From UPXZ01 sp018055865 (GTDB taxonomy: Bacteria > Bacteroidota > Bacteroidia > Bacteroidales > Paludibacteraceae): 64,000 nucleotides of DNA. A model generated the notes under the pieces. That model had not been told where the DNA came from. It saw only the letters and a list, made by a program, of their open reading frames with translations, and made no database searches. The stretch is from NCBI GenBank assembly GCA_964292695.1, contig CAXYWB010000002.1:9734-73733 (forward strand), read 5' to 3'. Of the stretch, positions 33,647 to 42,628 are shown one piece after another. The number at the start of each line of letters is the position of its first letter. Positions within the stretch are counted from its first letter, which is position 1. Made by a program: the position numbers and the translations under genes.

Positions 33647-33654
33647 TATATTTG
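33647..33654 (+). promoter_or_regulatory. -7 box (TATATTTG)
   Basis: TAnnTTTG match 24 bases before the DUF2007 gene at 33678. Confidence 0.5.
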
Positions 33655-33677
33655 TGCAATCTTAAAATATTACTGTC

Positions 33678-34061
33678 ATGAAAACAGTCATTCTCACCTC
33701 TTGCAATAATTCTGTGGAAGCCACTCTGATTCAGGGTAATCTGGCCAACGAAGGAATTGAAAGTTTCCTTTCCAACGAGAACTACACATCGCTTTATCCG
33801 AATATGAACGGGGCAATGGGCAATGGAATTCAGGTTTTTGTGAATGAAAATGACGTGGAGAAGGCTTTACAAATTATCAAACCTGATGATAACAGTATTC
33901 ATTGTTCAACATGCAATTCAACAAACGTAACACAACAATCCGGTAAAAACATGCTGAAAGTGGTGGGGATAATGATTCTTAGCCTTTTCTCCTCTTCTGC
34001 CTTCGGCACTGCCAAAACAAAATACCACTGCAACAATTGTGGAAATGATTTTGAAAAATAA
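33678..34061 (+). CDS. DUF2007 protein with split zinc-ribbon and membrane helix
   Basis: 127 residues. Residues 1 to about 70 (MKTVILTSCNNSVEATLIQG to NDVEKALQII) are a DUF2007 domain. They are followed by one Cys pair (CSTC near 76-79), a hydrophobic helix (VVGIMILSLFSSSAFG near 95-110) and a second Cys pair (CNNC near 118-121). The two pairs could form one zinc ribbon if the hydrophobic stretch is a membrane hairpin, or it may be a buried segment. The function is unknown. The same DUF2007 domain begins the stress protein at 5601. Confidence 0.75.
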   Translation: MKTVILTSCNNSVEATLIQGNLANEGIESFLSNENYTSLYPNMNGAMGNGIQVFVNENDVEKALQIIKPDDNSIHCSTCNSTNVTQQSGKNMLKVVGIMILSLFSSSAFGTAKTKYHCNNCGNDFEK

Positions 34062-34095
34062 AATCTCCTGATTCGGCACAGAACTTATCGAATGT

Positions 34096-34128
34096 AAAAC
34101 GCTGAATATCTGATGATTTCAGCGTTTT
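34096..34128. terminator. Terminator between the DUF2007 gene and the acyl-CoA dehydrogenase
   Basis: AAAACGCTGAA (34096-34106) pairs with TTCAGCGTTTT (34118-34128), and flanking AATGTA/TACATT can extend it. T-rich on the right and A-rich on the left, so it can serve both converging genes. Confidence 0.85.
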
Positions 34129-34183
34129 ATTTTACATTTTGAGTTTTATCAATTGCAAAAAATCAGAACTATGTAATCTAAGT

Positions 34184-35887
34184 TTACATTCTGTATGTAT
34201 CCAGATTCTCCGGATTGAATTGTTTGATAAACGTAGCATTTTTGCGAACTTCCACTTCTGCATAATTCAGATACACTTCAGCAGATTTGCGGAACAAGTC
34301 TTTGTCATCGCGGCTGGCATCCAGTATGAGCAAATAACACATAATGATATGTCCTGCCATTTCCACCAAACGGCGAGCCTGGAAATCCAGGTATTCCTGA
34401 TTTTTCAATTCGTCAACCCTTGCCACGGCCGTTTCGAGCAGATTAGTCATACTCATCAGGCGTTTTCGGAGCGATTGGTATTCCGGTTTAACCGGCTTTT
34501 GTTCGTACTCCCTGATTTTTTTCAGATATGTACCTGTTGTGACGTGACGAATAGCTGCCACAACCTGCAATTGAGTTGTACCTTCATAAATAGTAAGGAT
34601 TCGGGCATCCCGATAAATACGCTCACAGGCGTAGTCTTTCATAAACCCTGAACCACCATGAATCTGAATACTGTCATAGGCATTCTGGTTGGCAAATTCA
34701 CTGGCAAACATTTTGATAACCGGTGTAAAAGCATCTGCCATACGCATATATTCCTTGTATTCTGTTTTTTCCTCTGGTGTCAGTTTGCGTTCCTGCTCTA
34801 TTCCTTCGTACGCTTTATATAAATCGACAAATCGGGTAGTTTCATAAAGCAAAGCCCGTGAAGCATCCAGTTTTGCCTTCATGACCGAAAGCATTTCGTA
34901 CAATGCCGGAAATTCAATGATTGCTTTACCGAATTGTTTACGGTCGTTGGCATAGCTCACTGCTTCCTGATAAGCAGCCTCCGATACTCCGACAGACTGT
35001 GCACCAACCCCTAAGCGTGCGCCATTCATCAACGACATGACATATTTGATCAGGCCCAAACGGCGGGTACCGATTAATTTTGCGGGTGTATTGGTAAATA
35101 CAAGTTCACAGGTGGGTGAACCTTTTATACCCAATTTATTTTCTATACGACGCACTTTGATGGTGTGGTCGAACCGATTATCGGCAACGAAATACGACAG
35201 TCCGCGGGCATCCTGTGTTCCTTCTTCGGAGCGGGCAAGCACGAGCTTAATCTGAGCATCCCCATTGGTAATGAAGCGTTTGACTCCGTTGAGATACCAA
35301 ATCCCGTCCTTTTCGGTAGCTTTGAGCTGCACTGCCTGCAAGTCAGAACCTGCATCGGGCTCTGTGAGGTCCATGGAACAGGTTTCGCCTAACGTTACAC
35401 GCGGCAAAAATTCAGCTTTAACTTCCGCGTCGCCATATTCGCAAATGGTTTCGGCGCAGTCCTGTAGTCCCCAAATGTTGGCAAAACCCGCATCACCACG
35501 TGATACCAACTCGCCGCTCATCACATAAGGTGTCATAGCAAAATTCAACCCTCCAAATTCACGAGGAAGAGACATGCCGTAAACACCTGCCTGAACAAGT
35601 GCATCCTGATTTTCCTGAGTGCCGCGGGCATACTTCACCCGGCTGCTAATTACCTGCGGCCCTTCTTTGTCCACACTTTCAGCATTTGCAGCTATAGTTT
35701 CGGCACTTATTTCGCCTATGATTTCGAGCACTTTATCGTAATTGTCTATTGCGTCTTCAAAATCTTGTGGTGCAAAATCAAATTTATTTTTATCTGAAAA
35801 ATTACGCTCACGAAGTGATACAATTTTCTGCATCAACGGATGCGAAAGCTGAAATTTCAGCGCCGGATTTTCTGTATAAAAGTTCAT
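34184..35887 (-). CDS. Acyl-CoA dehydrogenase (long form)
   Basis: 567 residues, longer than the usual 380, with an extra C-terminal helical region after about 460. It oxidises an acyl-CoA to the enoyl-CoA using FAD. Motifs: CSMDLTEPDAGSDLQ near 165 binding the substrate and FAD, YLNGVKRFITNGD near 197-209, ERIYRDARILTIYEGTTQLQ near 425-444, where the Glu of YEG is near the active site. It is the last gene of the etfB-etfA-acd operon, nine bases after etfA, so EtfAB is surely its electron acceptor. Chain-length preference is not predictable. Confidence 0.93.
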   Translation of the reverse strand: MNFYTENPALKFQLSHPLMQKIVSLRERNFSDKNKFDFAPQDFEDAIDNYDKVLEIIGEISAETIAANAESVDKEGPQVISSRVKYARGTQENQDALVQAGVYGMSLPREFGGLNFAMTPYVMSGELVSRGDAGFANIWGLQDCAETICEYGDAEVKAEFLPRVTLGETCSMDLTEPDAGSDLQAVQLKATEKDGIWYLNGVKRFITNGDAQIKLVLARSEEGTQDARGLSYFVADNRFDHTIKVRRIENKLGIKGSPTCELVFTNTPAKLIGTRRLGLIKYVMSLMNGARLGVGAQSVGVSEAAYQEAVSYANDRKQFGKAIIEFPALYEMLSVMKAKLDASRALLYETTRFVDLYKAYEGIEQERKLTPEEKTEYKEYMRMADAFTPVIKMFASEFANQNAYDSIQIHGGSGFMKDYACERIYRDARILTIYEGTTQLQVVAAIRHVTTGTYLKKIREYEQKPVKPEYQSLRKRLMSMTNLLETAVARVDELKNQEYLDFQARRLVEMAGHIIMCYLLILDASRDDKDLFRKSAEVYLNYAEVEVRKNATFIKQFNPENLDTYRM

Positions 35888-35895
35888 ATCTTTTT

Positions 35896-36915
35896 TTACT
35901 TACTGTTCTTCTTATAATACTTAATCATTTTTGGAATAACTTCTTCAACGTTTCCGGTTATCACATAATCGGCAATTGCATTGATTGGTGCTGCCGGATC
36001 ATTGTTGATGGCTATAATCATCGAACTTTCCTGCATACCTGCAATGTGCTGAATCTGTCCGGAAATACCGCAGGCGATGTACAGTTTTGGACGAACCGTA
36101 ACACCGGTTTGTCCAATTTGTCGTTCATGTTCAGCAAATCCTGCATCGACAGCTGCACGCGATGCACCAACTTCTCCACCCAGGGTATTTGCCAGTTCAT
36201 ACAAAAGTTTAAAATTCTCTTCGCTTCCCATACCGTATCCGCCCGCAACAATTATCGGAGCACCCTTGATGTTCAGCTTTGATTTTTCCATGTGGCGTTC
36301 AATCACTTCAATAACAAAATCTTCATCGGAAACGTATTTGGGCACATCCAGTTTTTTAACCGCTCCTTTGTATTTCGGGTCACGAATCTCTTTTTTCATC
36401 ACACCTTCACGAACAGTTGCCATTTGAGGTCGACAATCAGGGTTTACAATAGTTGCAACTATGTTTCCTCCAAATGCCGGACGAATCTGATACAGGAGAT
36501 TTTCATACGTTTTTCCTGCTTTTTTATCCTCATATGTTCCAATTTCCAATGCAGTACAGTCGGCCGTAAGGCCGCTATACAGGGCAGACGAAACGCGGGG
36601 CCCCAGGTCACGTCCTACAGAAGTGGCACCCATAAAGGCAATTTGAGGTTTTTCTTCCTTGAAAAGATTAACCAGAACCGATGTGTGAGGCAGCGTGGTA
36701 TAAGGTGACAGGCGTTTGTCATCTGCAAGATAAAGCACATCAACTCCATATGGGAAAACCTGATCGCCGATTTTATCCAGTTGATAACCAATGGCTACAG
36801 CTTCCAGTTTGCAATTCAATTCATCAGCCAGCGATCGTCCTTTGGTTAGCAGTTCCAGACTAACATCACCAACAAGTCCGTCTTCAATTTCAAGATATAC
36901 TATTAAATTATTCAT
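35896..36915 (-). CDS. etfA: Electron transfer flavoprotein alpha subunit
   Basis: 339 residues. The N-terminal alpha/beta domain (about 1-190) is followed by the FAD-binding C-terminal domain with the family signature GGYGMGSEENF near 215, GEVGASRAAVDAGF near 235, IGQTGVTVRPKLYIACGISG near 255-274 and INNDPAAPINAIADY near 295. Together with EtfB it carries electrons from the acyl-CoA dehydrogenase. It is separated by only three bases from etfB and nine from the dehydrogenase gene, so it is one operon. Confidence 0.95.
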   Translation of the reverse strand: MNNLIVYLEIEDGLVGDVSLELLTKGRSLADELNCKLEAVAIGYQLDKIGDQVFPYGVDVLYLADDKRLSPYTTLPHTSVLVNLFKEEKPQIAFMGATSVGRDLGPRVSSALYSGLTADCTALEIGTYEDKKAGKTYENLLYQIRPAFGGNIVATIVNPDCRPQMATVREGVMKKEIRDPKYKGAVKKLDVPKYVSDEDFVIEVIERHMEKSKLNIKGAPIIVAGGYGMGSEENFKLLYELANTLGGEVGASRAAVDAGFAEHERQIGQTGVTVRPKLYIACGISGQIQHIAGMQESSMIIAINNDPAAPINAIADYVITGNVEEVIPKMIKYYKKNSK

Positions 36916-36918
36916 CTT

Positions 36919-37791
36919 TTATCCTATAGTATGATTAACAATTAGTTCTTTCATCATTTCTTCAATTTCCACATCGTTTGAGGTGAGTTTTTTACTTTCT
37001 TTGGCAGTAAAAACCACGCTTTCTATAGCCTTCACTTTAGTTGGCGAACCACTCAAACCAAGCCACTTCGGATCGTGTTCTACATCGTTGGCTCCCCATT
37101 CAGTGATATTGAGATAGGAGTGATTGACGTAAAATTCGGTATAATCCGTACCGCTTTCCTGACGTTCGGACTGAGTTTTGGCATATTTATACTTCATCAG
37201 TCTTTTAGCATTCCGCGGACGGCAGGGAGCTGCAGTACCATTCACGGTAACCACTATGGGCATCGAACCCCGAAGTATTTCCACACCCCGCTCCACCCTG
37301 CGTTTTACGGTAATCGTCTGTTCTGTAACTTCAAGTATTTCTTCAGCGTAGGTAATTTGGGGAAAGCCTAATTTTTCGGCCACCTGCGGACCTGTTTGTG
37401 CGGTGTCGCCGTCGATAGCTTGTCGTCCGCAAATGATCATGTCCACTTTTCCCATTCGGCGAATGGCACATGAAAGAGCGTAGGAAGTAGCCAGACTATC
37501 TGAACCGGCAAATTCGCGTCCGCTTAGCAGATAGCCTTTATCTGCACCGCGGTAAAGTCCTTCGCGTAAGATTTCGGCAGCGCGTACCGGGCCCATGGAA
37601 AGGAGGCTCACTGTAGTGCCGGGAAATTTGTCTTTGATTCGAAGTGCCTGCTCCAACGCATTGAGGTCTTCGGGGTTAAAAATGGCTGAAAGTGCGGCAC
37701 GATTAACTGTACCATCGGCTTTCATCGCATCTTTACCCACATTGTGCGTATCGGGCACCTGTTTGGCAAGAACAATGATATTAAAACCCAT
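36919..37791 (-). CDS. etfB: Electron transfer flavoprotein beta subunit
   Basis: 290 residues. Typical EtfB features: IIVLAKQVPDTHNVG at the N-terminus, NPEDLNALEQALRIK near 39-53, MGPVRAAEILREGLYRGAD near 66-84, and the AMP/FAD-binding loop GRQAIDGDTAQTGPQVAEKL near 121-140. It is first in the three-gene leftward operon. Whether this pair is of the electron-bifurcating kind cannot be decided by eye. Confidence 0.94.
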   Translation of the reverse strand: MGFNIIVLAKQVPDTHNVGKDAMKADGTVNRAALSAIFNPEDLNALEQALRIKDKFPGTTVSLLSMGPVRAAEILREGLYRGADKGYLLSGREFAGSDSLATSYALSCAIRRMGKVDMIICGRQAIDGDTAQTGPQVAEKLGFPQITYAEEILEVTEQTITVKRRVERGVEILRGSMPIVVTVNGTAAPCRPRNAKRLMKYKYAKTQSERQESGTDYTEFYVNHSYLNITEWGANDVEHDPKWLGLSGSPTKVKAIESVVFTAKESKKLTSNDVEIEEMMKELIVNHTIG

Positions 37792-37859
37792 ATTTTTTTG
37801 TTTTAGTAAATAAATATATTTTTTGTCTGAAATGTATTGATTTTTAGTAAAAAGCAGGA

Positions 37860-37867
37860 CAAAATTA
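37860..37867 (-). promoter_or_regulatory. -7 box (TAATTTTG) of the etf operon
   Basis: TAnnTTTG on the minus strand, about 70 bases before the etfB ATG. No clear TTTG at the -33 distance. Confidence 0.45.
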
Positions 37868-37999
37868 CTGATTTAAATTGAATTTCGAAAATTGAGTGTA
37901 TTTTTAAGAAATCGGTAGAATAATTCGTTAATTTATACCTTATTTCCCGGAAACGACTAATTTCGTTTATTATCGTATTTTTTGGGAGTTAACCTTTTA

Positions 38000-38086
38000 A
38001 AAATATAAAAAGAGCTCTTTTGGGAAGCTCTTTTTATTTAGGTATTAGTAAACGTTAAGGTGTAAAAAGATTGTGTTTGTTGTATT
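38000..38086 (-). ncRNA. Candidate intergenic small RNA
   Basis: A minus-strand promoter (38093-38124) fires into about 50 G-poor, A/C-rich bases. These end in a perfect 10-bp hairpin, AAAAAGAGCT/AGCTCTTTTT (38007-38016 with 38026-38035), followed by TATATTTTT. There is no open reading frame. The unit is self-contained, about 85 nt, in the gap between divergent etfB and the DUF5020 gene. The hairpin could also stop plus-strand transcripts. Confidence 0.5.
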
Positions 38087-38092
38087 ACGATG

Positions 38093-38124
38093 CAAAGTAA
38101 ACACTTATTTCAACACTTAACAAA
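38093..38124 (-). promoter_or_regulatory. Promoter of the candidate small RNA
   Basis: On the minus strand: TTTG (38124-38121), 20-base spacer, TTACTTTG (38100-38093), one mismatch from TAnnTTTG. Confidence 0.5.
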
Positions 38125-38313
38125 TTAAAAAATATGTTTTACAACCTATTTTTTGCGATTTTTAATGAATTTTGTCTTAAAAAATCGGATTTCTGTTTAA
38201 TAATCGGTTTTTAATCATTTTTTGAGAAAACAGAAGAAGATAAATAGCATCACTATCTTATATTTTTGTCTTTTTGTCAGCATTTAAAAGAGCTGGAAAA
38301 TGAAATATGTTTC
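38125..38313. other. AT-rich intergenic stretch, no gene seen
   Basis: Part of the 578-base gap upstream of the DUF5020 gene. It has runs such as TTTTTTGCG and TTTTTTGAG but no frame or clear structure that I can support. Confidence 0.5.
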
Positions 38314-38345
38314 TTTGCGAACTTCTGTTTTTTGAAATACCTTTG
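38314..38345 (+). promoter_or_regulatory. Promoter of the DUF5020 gene
   Basis: TTTG (38314-38317), 20-base spacer, TACCTTTG (38338-38345); start codon 24 bases further on. Confidence 0.75.
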
Positions 38346-38369
38346 CACAATCTAAATATTTAGCAAAAT

Positions 38370-39089
38370 ATGACAACAAAGATAACTGTTTTTACATTCC
38401 TGTGCTTTACAACAGCTGCAGCAGCTCAAAATTTTCAATTGCATTATGATGCTGGGAAAGGTCGAAATTATGTTACTACTACTTTTGAAATGTTTGAGCC
38501 GGACAAGTGGGGAAATACATTTATTTTTGTAGATTTCGACTACAATATGGAAAAACAAAAGCATCCGGCACTGGCATACACTGAGATAGCCCGTTGCTTT
38601 AAACTTGGGCAAAGTCCCTTCAGTGCTCAGCTCGAATACAACGGAGGTTTGTTTGCTATCCCCGGTGAAGGAGGATATTCGGTTCTGGCCATAAATAATG
38701 CATATTTAGGTGGACTGGATTATGGCTGGCACAGTGCCGACTTCACTAAATTTTTCAATTTCAAAGCATTATTTAAGCACATTTCAGGTAAAAACACGAC
38801 ATCATTCCAACTAACAGGTGTGTGGAGTCTTGATTTTTTCGACAAAAAAGTATCGTTGAATGGTTTTGCTGATTTTTGGCGTGAGGATAACATCAATTAT
38901 TCCAAACCAAACGGTGAAAGTCTGGCTTCACCATCTGAAACCCGATTTGTTTTTCTGTCCGAACCACAAATCTGGTATAACATCTCACCGCACCTTTCAG
39001 CCGGTTCGGAAGTTGAAATAGCAACCAATTTCGGTTCAATAGAAGGATTAGTCATATCTCCCACTGTTGGAGTGAAATGGACATTTTGA
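38370..39089 (+). CDS. DUF5020 outer-membrane protein
   Basis: 239 residues. A signal peptide (1-19, ...AAAAQ) is followed by a barrel-like protein of alternating strands: HYDAGKGRNYVTTTFEMFEP near 24-43, WGNTFIFVDFDYN and a C-terminal strand ending VGVKWTF. DUF5020 proteins resemble the Tsx-type nucleoside channels in strand pattern, but the substrate is not known. It has its own promoter. Confidence 0.82.
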   Translation: MTTKITVFTFLCFTTAAAAQNFQLHYDAGKGRNYVTTTFEMFEPDKWGNTFIFVDFDYNMEKQKHPALAYTEIARCFKLGQSPFSAQLEYNGGLFAIPGEGGYSVLAINNAYLGGLDYGWHSADFTKFFNFKALFKHISGKNTTSFQLTGVWSLDFFDKKVSLNGFADFWREDNINYSKPNGESLASPSETRFVFLSEPQIWYNISPHLSAGSEVEIATNFGSIEGLVISPTVGVKWTF

Positions 39090-39158
39090 AAAAAACGGCT
39101 TCGATACATGGATAAATATCCCTACATCTTATTCGGGTATTTTTTTTAGAAAAAGTAG

Positions 39159-39166
39159 TATCTTTG
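39159..39166 (+). promoter_or_regulatory. -7 box (TATCTTTG)
   Basis: TAnnTTTG match about 35 bases before the peptidase gene start. Confidence 0.5.
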
Positions 39167-39201
39167 TTTCCAATAGATTTCATTCTTAAATAGTGAAAAA
39201 A

Positions 39202-40191
39202 ATGCGTAGTTTACTTTTTATGGGTTTACTGGTACTCCTTTCTGCTTGTACAAAAACGACTAAAACCAGTCATTCAGAAACACCGGAAAATGCTTCTCAG
39301 GTCTTAGTTCCTGCCTTTTCAGCCGATTCTGCTTACCTTTATATTCAAAAACAAGTTGATTTTGGACCGCGGGTGCCCAATACATCTCAACACGTGGCCT
39401 GCGGAAATTACCTGGAGCAAAAACTCAGAGATTTTGGTGCAGGAGTCACCATTCAGAAGGCCGATCTGAAGGCATTTGACGGAACTATATTAAAAGCAAA
39501 AAACATCATCGGATCATTCAATCCGGAAGCTAAAACACGCATTCTGCTGTTTGCTCACTGGGATACACGCCCCTGGGCCGACCACGATGCCGACAGCAAA
39601 AATCATAAAACCCCTGTGATTGGTGCCAATGACGGTGCAAGCGGTGTGGGAGTTCTTCTTGAAATGGCACGCATATTCGGGAAAGAAAAACCGGCAGTTG
39701 GTGTGGATATTATTTTCTTTGATGCGGAAGACTACGGAGCTCCGGAAGAGTTGAGCAGTCAGGAAAATGCCAATTCATGGTGCCTTGGAAGCCAGTATTG
39801 GGCTGCAAACAAACACATTCCGGGCTATCGGGCCAAATACGGTATTTTGCTGGACATGGTGGGAGCAACCGGCGCCAGGTTTTTTCGCGAACAAATATCG
39901 GACTATTACGCCGGCTATGTAGTGGACAAAGTATGGAATCAGGCTGCTGCACTTGGTTATAATCACTATTTTGTCAATAAACCCGGCGGAAACATTACCG
40001 ACGACCATCTTTACATCAATCAAAAAGCAGGAATTCCGTCCATTGATATCATACATTACGATCCGAATACAGATACCGGCTTCGGACATTACTGGCACAC
40101 GGTGAACGATACGATGGAAAATATTGATAAAAACACCCTGAACGCTGTGGGCAATACCTTACTTCACGTAATTTACAACGAAACACTTTGA
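39202..40191 (+). CDS. M28-family lipoprotein, glutaminyl cyclase/aminopeptidase-like
   Basis: I start at ATG 39202; a GTG at 39193 would add three residues. The signal ends in a lipobox (LLSAC), so a lipid-anchored periplasmic protein is expected. Zinc-enzyme motifs: FAHWDTRPWADHD, GANDGASGVGVLLEM with the bridging Asp, FFDAEDYG with the catalytic and binding Glu/Asp, LLDMVGATGA, and a final GHYWHTVNDTMENID with the last His. The WCLGSQYWA stretch fits glutaminyl-peptide cyclotransferase-like M28 members. It either cyclises N-terminal Gln or trims peptides. proB follows eight bases later. Confidence 0.88.
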   Translation: MRSLLFMGLLVLLSACTKTTKTSHSETPENASQVLVPAFSADSAYLYIQKQVDFGPRVPNTSQHVACGNYLEQKLRDFGAGVTIQKADLKAFDGTILKAKNIIGSFNPEAKTRILLFAHWDTRPWADHDADSKNHKTPVIGANDGASGVGVLLEMARIFGKEKPAVGVDIIFFDAEDYGAPEELSSQENANSWCLGSQYWAANKHIPGYRAKYGILLDMVGATGARFFREQISDYYAGYVVDKVWNQAAALGYNHYFVNKPGGNITDDHLYINQKAGIPSIDIIHYDPNTDTGFGHYWHTVNDTMENIDKNTLNAVGNTLLHVIYNETL

Positions 40192-40198
40192 AACCAGT

Positions 40199-41281
40199 AT
40201 GGAATTACTCTACAAAAAGATAGCTGTAAAAGTTGGAAGTAATGTACTTACACGTTCTGATGGTACTCTCGACGTGACTCGCATGTCGGCCATTACCGAC
40301 CAGATAGCACAACTACACAAACTGGGTGTAAAAGTGATTCTTATTTCATCCGGAGCTGTTGCTTCCGGCAGAAGTGTACTTAAGTCTTCCCGAAAATTGG
40401 ATGTTGTGGAGCAGCGACAATTATTTTCAACCGTTGGCCAGGCAAAATTGATTAATCATTATTGGGAACTTTTTCGCGAGCACAACATTGTTGTAGGTCA
40501 GGTACTTACTACCAAAACTAACTTTGAAGGACGCAACCAGTATCTCAACCAACGAAACTGCATCCGGTTGATGCTCGACAACGGGGTAATACCCATTGTA
40601 AATGAAAATGACGCCGTTTCAGTTTCTGAACTGATGTTTACCGACAACGATGAACTTTCGGGGATGATAGCCTCCATGATGGGAATGCAGGCGCTGGTAA
40701 TTCTCAGCGATATAGACGGCATATACAACGGATCTCCCGCCAACAAAGACTCGGAAGTAATCCGCGAAATAAAAAAAGAGGAGGATTTGTCGGACTTTAT
40801 CCAACTTAAAAAATCCACCTTCGGGCGGGGAGGTATGCAGACCAAAGTTTCCATAGCCCGAAAAATAGCCGATGAAGGTATTGAAGTTTATATTGCCAAT
40901 GGCAAAAAAGACAATATCCTGATTGACCTGCTGAACATTAAGGGAAACACGGTTTCCACCCATTTTATTGCTGAAAAAGCCGGAGTTTCCAGTGTGAAAA
41001 AATGGATAGCTCACAGCGATGGCTTTGCCAAAGGCGAAGTAATTATCAACGAAAATGCAGCAAAAGCACTGACCGGTGAAAACGCCGTAAGCCTTTTACC
41101 CGTTGGAATTGTAGGGATTTCCGGTGGTTTCGAAAAAGACGACATCGTAAAAATAAGCGATGAAACCGGAAATTGTATCGGCGTAGGCAAGGCGCAATAC
41201 AGCAGCGAAAAAGCGGCTCAGTTAATGGGCAAGAAAAACCAGAAGCCGATTATTCACTACGATTATTTGCATTTGGAATGA
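40199..41281 (+). CDS. proB: Glutamate 5-kinase
   Basis: 360 residues. The amino-acid kinase domain occupies about 1-255: KVGSNVLTRSDG near 8-19, ILISSGAVASGR near 46-57, NENDAVS near 137, LSDIDGIYNG near 165 and the Gly/Lys-rich FGRGGMQTKVSIARKI near 211-226. A PUA domain follows (about 275-355). It makes glutamyl-5-phosphate in the proline pathway. proA is not adjacent. It ends convergent with the DUF4359 gene, four bases apart. Confidence 0.94.
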   Translation: MELLYKKIAVKVGSNVLTRSDGTLDVTRMSAITDQIAQLHKLGVKVILISSGAVASGRSVLKSSRKLDVVEQRQLFSTVGQAKLINHYWELFREHNIVVGQVLTTKTNFEGRNQYLNQRNCIRLMLDNGVIPIVNENDAVSVSELMFTDNDELSGMIASMMGMQALVILSDIDGIYNGSPANKDSEVIREIKKEEDLSDFIQLKKSTFGRGGMQTKVSIARKIADEGIEVYIANGKKDNILIDLLNIKGNTVSTHFIAEKAGVSSVKKWIAHSDGFAKGEVIINENAAKALTGENAVSLLPVGIVGISGGFEKDDIVKISDETGNCIGVGKAQYSSEKAAQLMGKKNQKPIIHYDYLHLE

Positions 41282-41285
41282 ATTA

Positions 41286-41735
41286 CTACAACCCCAATTC
41301 CAGCTTAAATTTCTTCAAATCAATTCCGGGGAATTGCAGTCCTTTCATTTTTTCTTTTATGTAATTTTCCACTTCCCGTTTCAGTACGTCATCGATTTGA
41401 TTGGAAATATACACTCTCCTGAATGCTCCTGCGCCTATAATCTGACTGCGGCCGTCCCAGTTGATCCTGGTGATGGAAAACAGGAAATAATTATCGGCTG
41501 TGATATGACTTTCGATGAAATCATCCACAAACTGACCCGATAAATCAATTCCAAGTCTGGCAATTAAGCTTTTCTCAATACCGTAGTCGGATAATAAATT
41601 GTCGGCCAACTGAATAAATTTTTCTTTTGCAGCCGCCTGATGCATTTTTTCTGTTGGATTCGTGAGGTATGCTCCTACGGAAACTGTCACTAAAATCACG
41701 AAAAATAAACATCCTTTTCTTCGTCTTTTTGCCAT
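41286..41735 (-). CDS. DUF4359 small secreted or anchored protein
   Basis: 149 residues: a basic start (MAKRRRKGC), one hydrophobic helix (about 10-23), then TNPTEKMHQAAA, the DUF4359 hallmark, and a soluble helical and beta domain ending KGLQFPGIDLKKFKLELGL. It is probably tethered in the inner membrane facing the periplasm. The function is unknown. It lies 14 bases downstream of the methyltransferase gene on the same strand and is likely co-transcribed. Confidence 0.75.
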   Translation of the reverse strand: MAKRRRKGCLFFVILVTVSVGAYLTNPTEKMHQAAAKEKFIQLADNLLSDYGIEKSLIARLGIDLSGQFVDDFIESHITADNYFLFSITRINWDGRSQIIGAGAFRRVYISNQIDDVLKREVENYIKEKMKGLQFPGIDLKKFKLELGL

Positions 41736-41749
41736 TTGAATATGTGTTT

Positions 41750-42505
41750 TTACAATTTTCTTCTTCTGAATTCTGACACGGTAATCGCTGTTGCAATACC
41801 TACATTCAGGGATTCGGAAGCAACATTTTCAAGCGAAAAACCGGGAATTGAAATTTTACGGGTAACAAATTTTTCCACTTCAGGCGAAATTCCGTTTCCT
41901 TCATTTCCCATTACTATTATTCCGTTTTGGGTTAAATTTTCATTGTAAATATTTTCTCCATTCATAAACGTGCCGTAAACCGTAGTCTTTCCCTGCAGTT
42001 CTTTCAGAAATTCAGGTAAATCTGTATAACACACACGTACACGGGCTATTGCTCCCATTGTAGCCTGCACGGTTTTGGGACTGAAAACATCGGCACAGTG
42101 TAACGAACAAAAAATATCTTTAATGCCAAACCAGTCTGCCAAACGGATGATTGTTCCCAAATTTCCAGGATCCTGAATATCGTCGAGCGCAAGATTCAGA
42201 TTTTTTGAAATTTCATCCATATCAATTTCAAAATCCGGCTTTTCGAAAACAGCCAAAACGCCCTGAGGCGATTTTTGAAAAGTAATGCTTTTATACTCTT
42301 TTTGTGAAATCAACTCGATTTCATCGGTATATTTTTCAAAATACGCACGTAAATCATCATCGGTAACAGCCAGAAAACGACATTTTAAAAAAGGAAATAA
42401 ATCGGATGTAATTTTAAAACCTTCAGCAACAAACACACCCTCTTCGTCTCTGTTTTTTTTCAACCCCAGTGATTTTATCCATTTAATTTTTATTTTAGAA
42501 AGCAT
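41750..42505 (-). CDS. TrmH/SpoU-family RNA 2'-O-methyltransferase
   Basis: 251 residues. An N-terminal substrate-binding domain (about 1-95) precedes the SPOUT knot. Motif 1 is LDDIQDPGNLGTIIRLADWF near 107-126, motif 2 is VMGNEGNGISPEVEKF near 194-209, and motif 3 is ESLNVGIATAITVSEF near 227-242. It methylates rRNA or tRNA ribose with S-adenosylmethionine; the exact site is not predictable. It is divergent from tamL, an order found in other Bacteroidales. Confidence 0.92.
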   Translation of the reverse strand: MLSKIKIKWIKSLGLKKNRDEEGVFVAEGFKITSDLFPFLKCRFLAVTDDDLRAYFEKYTDEIELISQKEYKSITFQKSPQGVLAVFEKPDFEIDMDEISKNLNLALDDIQDPGNLGTIIRLADWFGIKDIFCSLHCADVFSPKTVQATMGAIARVRVCYTDLPEFLKELQGKTTVYGTFMNGENIYNENLTQNGIIVMGNEGNGISPEVEKFVTRKISIPGFSLENVASESLNVGIATAITVSEFRRRKL

Positions 42506-42587
42506 AGAAGCGTTATTTTTTGACTAATTTCTGGATTCCGACTATTTTTTACACTACAAAACTAACAAAGAAAACGAGAATAAAACG

Positions 42588-42595
42588 TATATTTG
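42588..42595 (+). promoter_or_regulatory. -7 box (TATATTTG) of tamL
   Basis: The in-frame TTG at 42593 lies inside this box, so translation starts at ATG 42629. Confidence 0.6.
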
Positions 42596-42628
42596 CAAAG
42601 ATTTTACAAAATTCTGTTTTCTCCGGAT

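Noticed and set aside
34139..34651. 170-codon plus-strand ORF
   Set aside because: Antisense of the acyl-CoA dehydrogenase C-terminal region.
35749..36282. 177-codon plus-strand ORF over the acd-etfA junction
   Set aside because: It spans two well-supported genes on the other strand and has no family features.
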